Source: Echiichthys vipera (Eukaryota; Chordata; Actinopteri; Perciformes; Trachinidae). From it: a stretch of DNA of 64,000 bases. Shown here piece after piece: positions 53,641 through 64,000 of this stretch. The DNA is taken from positions 8,263,748-8,327,747 of the forward strand of contig OY829662.1 of NCBI GenBank assembly GCA_963691815.1. Direction: 5' to 3'. The translations under genes were made by a program, and so were the position numbers. The notes beneath the pieces were generated by a model. That model was not told the origin of the DNA. It did no database searches and saw nothing but the letters and a program-made list of their open reading frames with translations. How positions within the stretch are numbered: the first letter of the stretch is position 1; the number at the start of each line of letters is the position of its first letter.

Positions 53641-53748
53641 CAGCAGTCAGTGCAGGCATAAGTGAGCACCATGGACAGCTCCCCTGTCTCTGAGACAGCA
53701 GGGGAGCTGTCACTGCTACGCACTCTACACTATCTACACTGACTGCTG
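53641..53748. other. Imperfect hairpin with two perfect stem blocks
   Basis: The outer block CAGCAGTCAGTG (53,641-53,652) pairs perfectly with CACTGACTGCTG (53,737-53,748). The inner block GACAGCTCCCCTG (53,674-53,686) pairs perfectly with CAGGGGAGCTGTC (53,699-53,711), and CTGTCTC/GAGACAG extends it. The spacers between blocks are unequal (21 and 25 nt). It could be a small fold-back mobile element, an RNA-processing substrate or an accidental duplication. There is no evidence for transcription. Confidence 0.7.
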
Positions 53749-55217
53749 GCATTCACAAAATCAGGACCATGGAGAGCTCTGCAGCATGCGCTCCTGACAT
53801 TACACGGTTTTAAATAATATACTTTAGTCAGTTACACACAGGATGGATGTTTTTGTCACTTTAAATTTGTCTTGAAAAGGTTTGACTTTTTCCCTTCTTT
53901 CTTTTTCGGTTAAGACATTTGAGATTGATTAAAAGCCATGCAGAACAAAGTCAAAATCCACATTTCACATTAACAAAACTTTGGATGTTTTCTTACCCTG
54001 GCCCCAAGAAGAAATATTGTGTTTTTAATATGATAAACAATTGACAAATCCCAAATGGTACGAATAGGAGGATGAGCTTTGAAATTGAGGCAGGATCTCA
54101 TCATTGGATTCACCTCAGCAGCTCTTGGAAATACATGTGAACAAAACTGTCCGGCAGATGTTACAGCTTTGACCTCTGAACTGAATGTGAAGGTGAACAT
54201 CGGAAGATAACACGTTTGAAAATGTCATCCGTCACCTTCGCTCATCTGAGGTTTTCTGAAAGAGTGGCTGTTTGTTGTTTGCCCCAAAACGCAGCGTCCC
54301 AGCACCTAAAATGGATAGCTTTTAAATATGGGTTTTGCAATGGCCGAGACTGGAGTTGTGTGAATCATCCTATTCAGTGCATTCAGCTCACTTTTCATCT
54401 CAGCACAATGAGCCTAAATACTGCCCTAAAAATAGAAAACATCTCCAAAATGGCACCGAAACTGTCTGAGTTTCACAATCGCTGTCTGAGTGAGGGGAAA
54501 AAGGAAAAGAGACAAAGACAAAGGCACAAAAGAGATAGAGGTAAAGGTGTAAACTGAACACATGATGAACCATGCATGTCTCTACGTTAAGTGTAACACA
54601 CACTTTATTATTCTATGTAAGGCTGAATCCAAATGCCCACCCTCCGGACATGCAGACTTCAGTCTGACATACTGCGATGGGTTGTTGATTTCTGGCATTA
54701 CACTGCACAGCGTTTATAGGGTATGCTGTGATAATAAAACACATTCTGATGAGTTGTTCATTCCTGTACAGTGATGTGGTAGAATATTATTCATCGCCAG
54801 CATTATTCAAGTTTTTACACAGCAATTGATTTACACATTCCTAAAAAAAAAAAATTGTAATTCATTTTTTGCAATTAATCATAGGTAATTGAATCGATGA
54901 AGTCCGCGCCATGAGCTGACTCTCTGGGAGTCTGCAGAAAGGCTACCTGAAGCTCCTTGTGGACTGGATGAAATGTGAATTTGGAAAGCCCTCAGCACAC
55001 AGAGACTTTCCAGGGAATGTGTGTGTGCAAAGTCTGCGAGTCTGTTAGTGTGGGGAGGTCCTGACATCTGGATTCAGCCAAAGTCTTTAAAAGCTCTCTT
55101 TATCTCCCTCTCTTGTATTTTTCTGTCTTTATTAAACCTTGTTCATCTTTCCTCTTCCTCATCTGTGTCAGCCAGTGACAGCGTTAGCTGCTACTCTGAC
55201 TTCCTGCTGTGAGACAG
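53749..55217. other. Unassigned DNA
   Basis: A 113-codon plus-strand frame at 54,216-54,557 ends in a Lys/Arg-rich run and matches no family I know. The phrase GGCTGAATCCAAATGCCC near 54,622 recalls an interspersed fish repeat but is not delimited. An A-run lies at 54,843-54,854. Confidence 0.45.
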
Positions 55218-55226
55218 CACCTCAGG

Positions 55227-55440
<214 letters not shown>

Positions 55441-55517
55441 CACGAGTGTGCCCGTGTGTGTTGATGATGATGTAACAAAACCTACATTTGCTTCCTTTCC
55501 TGTGTGTGCAGTTGTGA

Positions 55518-55519
<2 letters not shown>

Positions 55520-55589
<70 letters not shown>
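55520..55589. repeat. (GT)n microsatellite, about 70 bp
   Basis: A pure TG run of 35 units. Confidence 0.97.
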
Positions 55590-55591
<2 letters not shown>

Positions 55592-55598
55592 TGAGGTG

Positions 55599-56279
55599 TG
55601 TCTACAGGCGGGCACTGAGTTGTTGCTGCTGTGTTCGCTGACTAAATAACCGTCTCAGGACCTGCTTACTTACATCCAATACAATAAACTACATTTTACT
55701 TACATTTTCTCCATCTCTCTCTAACACACATACACAATCCTTTTGATTTTTTTCCTCTTTCACTTTGCATTCTCTTTGTTCTTTAAATGTACTACTAAGA
55801 ACCAACACAATGGTCACACAAGCAGAACACAACCTGTCCCTGTCAGATATTTCATGATTTGGTGAAGGATAAAATACTGTTTAATATTTGCCAGGTGTTA
55901 GTTTATCAGATAATTCCAATTGGGATTTATGTTATTCTGGTAGATAGAAATGTACTTAGTCGAAGTAATCAAATTAGGTGTGTTCACTTGCTGCTTTTCA
56001 CACATTTTGTACTTAATTTCAATGTGTTATTTCCTGCCTGTGACTAACTGCTGCCAGAATTTCAGTAGGGCAAACATACATGCTGTTTTCTGCTGCAGCA
56101 CCAATCTCTGATTCAGGCTGCAGTAGGTGTTCAGTAAAATTCAGTCCTAGTGAAGCATAAAAAAAAAAAGGAGACATTTAAAATACATGTATGCACTTAG
56201 TTTTTCTGGTATCGGTTTCTAGTACAAAGCTGCTTGCTATGCAGAAGGCTACTTTAATCTTCCTCTAACAAAAACAGAA
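55599..56279. other. Unassigned DNA
   Basis: AT-rich. An A-run lies near 56,160-56,169. No gene or element was seen. Confidence 0.5.
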
Positions 56280-56612
56280 TATCATTTATACGTCTATCTG
56301 CTTTCTTGTGTGCTACCTTTTACTGTCTATTTATTATTATTATTATTATCTTATTCTGATTCATACCACTGTCATTTTCACTTGTCACTTTACAATCCAC
56401 TGCCACTTTATTTTTTATTTTTTTTATTTTTTTTATTATGTTGTATATATAAAAAAAAAATTGTTAATTCTTTAGTCTATTTTTATTTTTAATTATTAAT
56501 ATGCCGATTGCACTGGGTCTGAGAGGACTGTAATTTCATTTTTTGCATTTTGTATGTCATGCATATTGCAATTTTTGACAATAAAACTGACTTGACTTGA
56601 CTTGACTTTTCA
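56280..56612 (+). mobile_element. Probable LINE-like 3' end with a TTGAC tail
   Basis: AT-rich sequence with T-runs leads to GCACTGGGTCTGAGAGG and TTTTTGACAATAAAACTGAC. Four short tandem copies of the CTTGA unit then close it (about 56,588-56,612). An AATAAA followed by a short tandem repeat is how several fish non-LTR elements end. No reverse-transcriptase sequence is present, so the class is an inference from the tail alone. Confidence 0.4.
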
Positions 56613-58245
56613 TAGTAATTCTCATTTCTTTTCTCCCAACTTCTTTAACTAGATTAATCTCTGTCCCTCTCTAAAACAAAATGGTAACCAACAGTAACCA
56701 GGGGAAATGCTGCATGACACAAATACACAGGCTTAGTCAGAGAAAGCAACAACCTAAATCCTCACACACAAACACGCACATACACACAGTGGAGAAGAGT
56801 GAGGAAGAGTGAGAGATTAGGGACCCCATGTATTCAAAAGACCCCCCCCCCCTCTTCATTCACCCATTCACACACTCACTCACACAAGTATTTGAATGAG
56901 GAGTCAGCAGAATACTCTAAGCTGGCATGTGGGGTTATGTGGAGGCTGACGCACACACAAACACACACGCACGCACGCAAGCACTGTCAGGGCCAGCACT
57001 GCGGCTTCTTTTGCCATCTTACTCACTTTCTCTGACTAACTGCGTGCCCTCCCGCACTGAGCGCAGACAGAGAAAGGTGCAGTCATCCCTCTGTCCTCTC
57101 TCTCGCTAGTAGCTTGAGGAGAGAACAAAGACTGTCTTATTGTGAGGCGGGATCATACTGTAGTTCCTTTTAAACAGAGAGATGATGGCGGCAGAGGGAG
57201 GTGGACCCATTTCTAATCAAAGAGGAGAAAGTGGAGTCATTTAATCTTTGTAGCTTTTGTTTTTATCCTTTGCGTGGATTTTCCTGTTCGAATGCTGTAA
57301 TTTACAGATGACATGTTTGACACTTTTTTTTCTCCCTCTCCCAGTCACCGTTTCTTTCTCCCTACCTTCCTTTCCCTGTCCCATTCATCCAAAGAGGTGT
57401 TACTCCAGCAAACGAGTCACTTGTTTATGGGTGGGATTGTACCAGCTGGATGTAGATTGTGCTTGTGCCTTTCTCAAAGCCTGCCTGAGCTGCCTGAGCT
57501 GAATGTACAGCAGAAATGTTTTTCCTTTTGGCTACATTATATCTACAACAGTGTGAAAGCTCTGCACAGAGGTGTTGATGATGTTGATGTTGCTGTTTTA
57601 TTGGGTTACACAACATGCAAATGAAGCATGGCTGGCTATACTACATTAAGTAGGACACATTTGATTTGACTGCTCTGCTTTTTAAGATTAATTCAGTGAC
57701 AAACAGTGACAAAAGGACAAAAAGAAAATGGATGTTTGATGAAACAAATTGGATGAACAATAGTTTATCAGTATGTCTTCATGCACACATACTCGATCTG
57801 TCAAATTTTGTTGCTCATGCTGTACAATGTGCCAATGTGCTCCTTTGTGGTAGTATTGTCAAAGCCCAAGCACATGACCACATTGTTAGAACATTGTTGA
57901 TATGTTTAGCAGTTTCAAGTAAAAAATGGTTACTACATCAACGGCCATTGTTTTAAAGCCTTCCACACTTCCAAATTGTACAGTTTAAAAGGTGAAATCT
58001 TTAATTAACAGTTTTGTAACTGAACAGGTTTAAGCAACCAACCTGAATCCAGCAACTTGATGTCTGCCTGTTTGATGAATCCAAAAATGGTCCTATTACT
58101 GAATAAAGAACCGTTATTTTTCTCTGAACCACAGTGTATTAGAAATCTCAGTTGCAGAGAACACTGACAACCTTTTTAAAATTTATATAATCTCCCTACA
58201 ACTCTGTTCTGGGTTTCTGTTTGAACAGCACAGTGCAAAGAGAAA
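56613..58245. other. Unassigned DNA
   Basis: A 10-base C-run lies near 56,843-56,852. A tandem GCCTGAGCT pair lies near 57,484-57,500. Frames of about 100 codons near 57,313-57,624 and 57,666-57,956 show no recognisable family. Confidence 0.5.
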
Positions 58246-58312
58246 TGCCAGTGGAGCTGGTTAAAGGCCTGGACTAATCACCACTTGATGGGGGTTCAAA
58301 TCCCAAACCAAT
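58246..58312 (+). repeat. tRNA-like fragment, possible SINE head
   Basis: AGTGGAGCTGGTTAAAGGCC resembles an internal A box. GGGGGTTCAAATCCC, about 35 bases later, matches the B box/T-arm consensus (GGTTCAAATCC). The spacing is right for a tRNA. The cloverleaf is not complete because the acceptor arms do not pair, so this looks like a tRNA-derived SINE remnant or tRNA pseudogene and not a working tRNA. Confidence 0.35.
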
Positions 58313-58377
58313 CTCTTTAAAATTGAGACAGACTGTTGATTTATTAAGATGAATGCCTGCCACAAATGGACGCACAT

Positions 58378-58378
<1 letters not shown>

Positions 58379-58409
<31 letters not shown>
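58379..58409. repeat. (CA)n microsatellite, short
   Basis: A pure run of about 15 units. Confidence 0.93.
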
Positions 58410-58410
<1 letters not shown>

Positions 58411-58524
58411 AACTCACAGATACTATGAGTCAGAGAAGAGTTGAGGGGTGGGAGAAATAACGAGAAGAGGGTAAGGGGGTTAATGACTGTCTCCAACACA
58501 AGGCCAGCAAGATTACTCGTTTAT

Positions 58525-58528
<4 letters not shown>

Positions 58529-58571
<43 letters not shown>
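58529..58571. repeat. (AC)n microsatellite
   Basis: A pure run of about 21 units. Confidence 0.94.
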
Positions 58572-58574
<3 letters not shown>

Positions 58575-59149
58575 CAGCGTGAAGAAATTGCAGGCGATAA
58601 ATTGATGAGCAAACTGACGCTACACATCTTGTCGTCCTGCTCTGTGTCTTTATGTCATACACTGCCTGTCAGAGAAATGGAGAGAGGAAGCAACATAAAG
58701 AGAGAACAAAGGAGGTTGAGGTGAGAGCAAAATGAAAAGATGGGAGAGAAGGAGAAAGAATTAGAGAGAGTGATCATGTTTGAGCCAGGAGCGTAGCTCT
58801 TTGTCTTCCTAATGGAGCCATTACCTAAGGCTGTGTGAACCCTAAAGGGTCAATCTTACATAAGTGCACACACACACACACAGAAAACATATTATGGTAC
58901 GAGTAGCACTGCCAAGACCTGAAGGACAGGCTATGAAACTGTAATCTGAATTTTATTACCAGTGTTTTTACTTGCTGATGTTATCTGATTGTCTCCCTCT
59001 TTTTTTTGTTCTCCCTTCATGCCTATCAACCTTTCTATCACCTCCTCTCTTTCAGACGATCTCACTCATTCACACTGCAACAGGTCCCAAAGACTATTTG
59101 GTCCTTGAATATCAAGTCAACATTAATAAAAGCTTTTCACTTTCATCCA

Positions 59150-59368
59150 TTTAAACCCATTCTGTCAGCCATACAGCAATGTGAATGCATGTTTTCTTTG
59201 AATTGCTGTTGCCCCTGAAGTTGATGTCCTCGGTCTGGTTGTTGTATAATTGGTGATACTTGAAGTTTTTGTGTGCTTGTATTGTTTATACTGTTTATAT
59301 TGTAGCTACTGTACTGTAATCAGGGTGTCCTTGAAAAAGAGAGCTTGCTCTCATGTCCCCTACCTGTT
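59150..59368 (+). mobile_element. Possible LINE 3' untranslated tail
   Basis: The phrase ATCAGGGTGTCCTTGAAAAA followed by GAGAGCTTGCTCTCATG and TACCTGTTTTAAAG resembles the closing part of a non-LTR element common in fish, in which a GAGA-loop-TCTC hairpin precedes the poly-A end. No coding part could be recognised, so this is tentative. Confidence 0.35.
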
Positions 59369-59535
59369 TTAAAGTTGTAGCCCATAAGATTTTCCCCAAG
59401 TTAATTGTCTGTTAATTTACTATCTATCAAAGAGTGAGTTAAAACAATGGTGATTGAGCATAGGACCCACTAATGAAAGCACTTAAATCTGCTGCTTTGC
59501 CAAGAAATACAATCTGAGTGTCTGTAGAGACTTTC
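59369..59535 (+). mobile_element. MITE-like element, second copy (partial)
   Basis: Its plus strand matches the minus strand of the insertion in the Tc1 element at 26.48-26.92 kb. Shared phrases in order are AAAGTTGTAGCCCATAAGAT, AAGTTAATTGTCTGTTAA, GTGAGTTAAAACAATGGTGA and CACTAATGAAAGCACTT. Similarity fades after about 59,530. Having two copies supports it being a mobile family. Confidence 0.72.
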
Positions 59536-60180
<645 letters not shown>

Positions 60181-60352
60181 TCGCCACCACAGGACATGAA
60201 ATGCAATTACATCTGTCCTTGGGACTATTTCAATTGCTCCATGTCCGCTTCAGGCAAATTACCTATTCAGCAGTATCACACATATACTACGAAAGATGTG
60301 TGACTGCAATAATGATTTAATCTGAATATTAAAATGTACACAAAGGTGTAGG

Positions 60353-60558
<206 letters not shown>

Positions 60559-60639
60559 CCAAACCAAATACTGAGACTGTCCTTCCCAGTAAACAACCAC
60601 ATAGGTCGTAAGTACACACAGCTTATTACAAGCCAAATT

Positions 60640-60957
60640 TACATTTGGAGTGGCGGCGACCTTTAGTGGCCGTAGTAACTATGACAGGAGCAAAGGAGTC
60701 TACATAGGGAGGAGGTCATGGTGGTTGGTGGAGTCAAACTAACTTTGAGATTGCTGTTTGTCTCCTGTGTGAAACCAAAACACAACAATGACTCATTTTA
60801 AGGCAACTTGTAGGTTAAATCAACTTCTATGCCATGTACATAAGTTAAGAAATGTACAAAAACATGATTTTTCCCCCCAAACCTAACCAAGTAGTTTTGC
60901 TCAGGTATGAGGACATGATGTACTGCTGCCACCAGTAGGCTACACTCCTGTGGGTTG
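60640..60957 (-). repeat. Dispersed repeat family A, copy 4
   Basis: Contains GGAGGTCATGGTGGTTGGTG, GTCTCCTGTGTGAAACCAAA, CCAAACCTAACCAAGTAGTT and a GCTGCCACCAGTAGGCTAC end. It is the longest copy of this family in the window. The hAT element that starts at 60,966 inserted at or near its right end. Confidence 0.65.
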
Positions 60958-60965
60958 TATTAGAG
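60958..60965. repeat. hAT target-site duplication, left
   Basis: TATTAGAG, identical to the eight bases at 61,611-61,618. Confidence 0.9.
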
Positions 60966-61610
60966 CAGGGATGTCAAAGTCAAATACATCAGAGGGCCAA
61001 AAAAACACATTTTTTACAAGCCGGACTGGTTCAATGTTTATTAAAACATTCATTAAAATCATTGCATATAACCTGTTGAACCAAGACCTAACACAGTGTA
61101 CCGTATTTTATCTAATAATTAAATGAATAATCCAATATTTTCTTATGACTTTAGTTATTTCAAGGAAAACATGTTCAACAGGCAAACAGCAAAAAAGAAA
61201 ATGCCCCTCAAAAATAAAATGTGTTCCTTAATATCAAGATAAAGACGCACAGCTTTGCCTTTTACCTCTGTGAACGTGCTCTGCCTCCCACCTAGCTTAA
61301 AACACCCTGTTCTCATCGTCCACCTTCCCTTTAGCTATTATTGGGGGGGGGGGGGGGGGGGGGGTTGCTGAAAGTTGACATCTGCCCTGAATGCTGATGA
61401 ATAATGAGGCCGAGGCGACCCACTTGCGGCGCTGCAGTGAGTTCGCGGGCTACCGTTGCATTGTGGGTAATGTAGTTTTGGTGCGTGAAAAACACCAGCA
61501 GGCGGCTGTGGTGTGTAGGCCGGTTCTAATACTCATCAAATATCATCCCGGGGATGATAATTAATTTGCGGGCCGGATCTGGCGCGCGGGCCTTGACTTT
61601 GACACCCATG
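60966..61610. mobile_element. Complete non-autonomous hAT element, 645 bp
   Basis: The left end CAGGGATGTCAAAGTCAA and the reverse complement of the right end, CATGGGTGTCAAAGTCAA, match at 16 of 18 positions. They are of the CAGGGGTGTCAAACTCA type known for hAT elements in vertebrates. The element is bounded by perfect 8-bp duplications (TATTAGAG), the length made by hAT transposases. There is no transposase frame. The right third is CpG- and GC-rich (GCGGGCC, GGCGCGCGGG), and a run of 22 G lies at 61,343-61,364. Orientation is arbitrary. Confidence 0.93.
61343..61364. repeat. Poly-G run of 22 bases inside the hAT element
   Basis: An uninterrupted G-run able to form four-stranded structures. 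Its length may be an assembly estimate. Confidence 0.93.
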
Positions 61611-61618
61611 TATTAGAG
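61611..61618. repeat. hAT target-site duplication, right
   Basis: TATTAGAG, identical to 60,958-60,965. Confidence 0.9.
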
Positions 61619-62162
61619 GGTAGGAAGGAACAAACAACCTACAGTATGTGGTGTTACGGGTCGGAAGACCTGAAAATACTACACACAAGTATTGCAGAAC
61701 TTTCTCACTTGAAAGCGTCAATCAAACATTAAGAAACAGACACGTAAACAACTACATATGCAAAAACCTGTTTTGCAATTAACTTGCAATGTCTTAGATG
61801 TAAAATAAGAACAAAGTACCCAAATCTGATGGAGATTTACCGGTAAATGGCACGCACGCACACACACGCATTTCTCTTACTGTCAGCAGTCTGACAGAAT
61901 GTAATTGAAGAAAATAAAAACCCCGGAGAAAAGGATCAATTACTCAGTGTACAAGACCGGAGAGATGTTTTCATAATAGAATGATAAAGTGTTGCCCCAA
62001 GTATTGCAATACAGGCAGAGAGAAGAGGAGAGAAGGGGATCAAAACAAAGAGAGAAAGATGAATGAAGAGAGGGGAGGAAACAGAAAGAGAAAGATGGGA
62101 GAAGTAAGAGACGGATGAAGTTTGAGGTTTGTTGTGTGTAAGAGAAGTCTATAGCTGTCTGG

Positions 62163-62202
<40 letters not shown>

Positions 62203-63190
62203 CAGAGTTTTTGAGTGTCTGAGAGCGAACTGAGCTGAATTAAGTTGTTAATTCGAAGGGTGTGATTGCGTCCAGCGCTGTGAGACTCAGTTATCATTCA
62301 GCTGCATCAGCTCCTACAGTCTCGGCGCTGGGTCAGAGATACAGCGAGGACCAATGACGGGCCTAATTCTATTGTGCCTCTATGCCATTGATACGAGAGA
62401 GAGAGAGGGAAGGTGGAACAGGGAGACAGAAGTAGCCGAGGGACAGAGGGTGCAGGAGACGCAGTGAAAAACAGTAAAGGAATAAAAGAGGCTCTCTGAT
62501 GAAGAACAGAGAAGTGTAAGAGGGAGCCTCATAGCGCTGAGTGACTTCAATGGCCTTTCCTCCCTCCCTTGTCCCATCGCTGCCTCTCAATTAAATTCTA
62601 ATCAATGGAAAAGCCTCATTATCCCCACTGCCTGCAATGCTGTGGAATTGATCTCTGTCCCCGTGGTACAGCCGTACAATGCAGAATTTAAAAGCTTTGG
62701 TGGGAAGGATACAGGATATCAAACAGAGGCTGATGAGATGGCATGAGTCAAAGTCTTTGAACAAAAAGAAAGGCAATTACAAATAAAATGTCATACTGCA
62801 GACAATCCACATAACAGTCTGCTTCTGCTTCAACAGGTGAGATTTTCTTTGTATAAAGTAAACAGTACACCAGATTCACTGTAGAGGCCAGTCAAACATC
62901 ATATATTTGTCATTTGAATCCATTTCAGCCATGACAGTGTGCATCCTTCCTTTTTATAAAACTACATTAAAAAGATCTACATATTTTTCATTTTATATCT
63001 GTTAAAGTGCTGTAACTAACTGGTTTAGTATTTGGAGGTGTGGGATATTCTATATTTTTGAAGATTTTTTGAAAATAATAAGCCTATGAATCCTTAGAAC
63101 TGACAAAATGTATTAAAGTCTGTGTAAAGTAAATTCAGAGATTTGTTTCAAAACCCATAATAGCCTACATGTTGGGAAATGATTGCTGGT
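61619..63190. other. Unassigned DNA with a short GT run
   Basis: A GT run lies at 62,164-62,200. Purine-rich flanks lie at 62,010-62,120 and 62,393-62,470. Positions 62,580-62,790 are AT-rich, look non-repetitive and contain several TAAT-type homeodomain cores. No gene was recognised. Confidence 0.5.
62164..62200. repeat. (GT)n microsatellite, short
   Basis: A pure run of about 18 units. Confidence 0.94.
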
Positions 63191-63730
63191 TTGGGTTTAG
63201 GATTTTTTTTTCGGTCGGGCCGGATATGATGGCTTGATGACGCACTGGAGCCACAGAGACAGAGCGCACCGCCCACACCGCAGGGGAAACAATTCACTGC
63301 TCTCCATTGACTTTGCATTGTGTGAGAGTGTCTACTTGTCATTTCTGTGTGCTAGCAAATGCCTAAAAGCTGCTGTGTGGTGGGATGTAATAAGAAGGTA
63401 AAGAACCCAGAATTCAACACAGGCGCTAGCTCAACGCTAACACATAATTGGATATTTTGATTTTTATTCATTATTTTTCATACTTCGTCTGGGTGGTTAA
63501 AAGCACTTTTATCGTCGTGTGACAAACTCAGATCCCACTTTTGTGATTGAAAGATGTTATAGATGACACTGAGAGCACCAAAGGGGAATGTTAGAATAAA
63601 GCTCATTTGGTTAGAAAAGAGAAAACTAACAAGATCAGGCTCCCATTCGTTATCTAGCAGCTCCACACCTTATACTTGATGACATCACGAGTTTGAGACT
63701 TACTTCTCCGGGCCATACCATATTTGTTTT
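63190..63730. repeat. Probable mobile-element remnant around a THAP-like start
   Basis: The stretch holds the THAP-like fragment at 63,359. On the minus strand at 63,478-63,666 a 62-codon frame begins MELLDNEWEPD. Phrases such as CACCTTATACTTGATGACAT and GAGACTTACTTCTCCGGGCC near 63,665-63,710 resemble common interspersed fish sequence. Ends were not found, so class and limits are open. Confidence 0.4.
63359..63460 (+). pseudogene. THAP-domain start fragment
   Basis: The short frame begins MPKSCCVVGCNKK. THAP zinc fingers begin the same way, with an M-x-x-x-C-x4-C start (Cys at positions 5 and 10), and bind DNA through a C2CH zinc site. After KNPEFN, where SFHRFP-type sequence would be expected, the frame runs to a stop with no further THAP residues. 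No His ligand or AVPTIF-like end is visible. THAP domains occur in P-element-type transposases and in host genes, so this is either a transposon remnant or a first exon whose donor I cannot see. GTAAAG at 63,398 is a weak donor candidate. Confidence 0.45.
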
Positions 63731-64000
63731 TTTAATGCAAGAGGTGTTTCCCTTTAACTAACAGTGGAATTCATTGATGTATTATATCAGTGACTTATCA
63801 GACAACCATTTACGACATTTTGTCCAATAAAATAGTGGATTATATTTTTAGATAAGATTGTCTTCGTTGACACAATATCTGTCTGATCCAAATTGTTGCA
63901 GGCGGTACATGCAAGCTGCCTGGCTTTTCAATTGATAATCTGGAGATGACACTCTTCTGAAACAAAAACAACTCATGTATGCACACACACAGAAAGTACA
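63731..64000. other. Unassigned DNA to window end
   Basis: AT-rich, with a short CACACACAC near the end. Nothing was assigned. Confidence 0.45.

Larger units (their letters stand above)
58313..59149. other. Unassigned DNA with two AC arrays
   Basis: AC arrays lie at 58,379-58,409 and 58,529-58,571, with a purine-rich segment between and after them (58,436-58,485, 58,676-58,775). No gene was seen. Confidence 0.5.

Noticed and set aside
54615..54660. Phrase resembling the edge of an interspersed fish repeat (GGCTGAATCCAAATGCCC)
   Set aside because: Only about 40 bases are suggestive and neither end can be set, so it is not listed as an element.

Overview
This window is vertebrate nuclear DNA, and most likely from a teleost fish of the percomorph type. 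Three things point that way. Roughly 3 kb of it is long, nearly pure AC/GT microsatellite. It contains decayed Tc1-like, IS630-like, hAT, Rex3/RTE-like LINE and Gypsy-LTR sequences of kinds common in fish genomes. It also lacks any long open reading frame outside repeats. No species can be named from sequence alone. I recognise no functional protein-coding gene and no exon that I can assign to a known gene, so the window reads as intergenic DNA or the interior of a very large intron. Almost every long open frame here is a microsatellite translation (poly His-Thr or poly Cys-Val) or chance.

Layout. Positions 1-7.5 kb are single-copy-looking DNA broken by AC, GT and GA arrays. Positions 7.56-9.18 kb hold two copies of a mobile element with inverted ends. 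A dispersed repeat (family A) has a copy at 10.2 kb. Positions 11.8-13.8 kb hold a broken IS630/Tc1-superfamily transposase pseudogene, followed by a GGAGA pentanucleotide array. A solo Gypsy-type LTR with a near-perfect 5-bp target duplication lies at 15,293-15,864. From 16.5 to 26 kb there are GT arrays and a second family A copy. A Tc1-like element on the minus strand (26.2-27.4 kb) was itself split by a 441-bp insertion with inverted ends, and a relative of that insertion lies at 59.4 kb. The longest AC array (215 bp) is at 29.24 kb. A Rex3/RTE-like LINE 3' end is at 32.7 kb.

The second half holds an unexplained 114-codon minus-strand frame (40.25-40.6 kb), two hAT-like elements (41.1 and 45.6 kb), a third copy of the 7.5-kb element (42.6 kb), family A copies (45.1 and 60.6 kb) and a pair of inverted-terminal-repeat elements in opposite orientation (49.1 and 50.5 kb). 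It also holds a strong 108-nt imperfect hairpin (53.64 kb), an AC array facing a GT array with matching unique caps (55.2-55.6 kb), a complete 645-bp non-autonomous hAT with perfect 8-bp target duplications (60,966-61,610), and a THAP-like start fragment (63.36 kb).

There is no operon or pathway to describe. What the sequence records is a layered history of transposition, with element inserted into element, combined with strong expansion of dinucleotide repeats. Family names rest on my recognition of motifs and ends, not on a database search. Strand symbols for repeats are given only where orientation could be judged.
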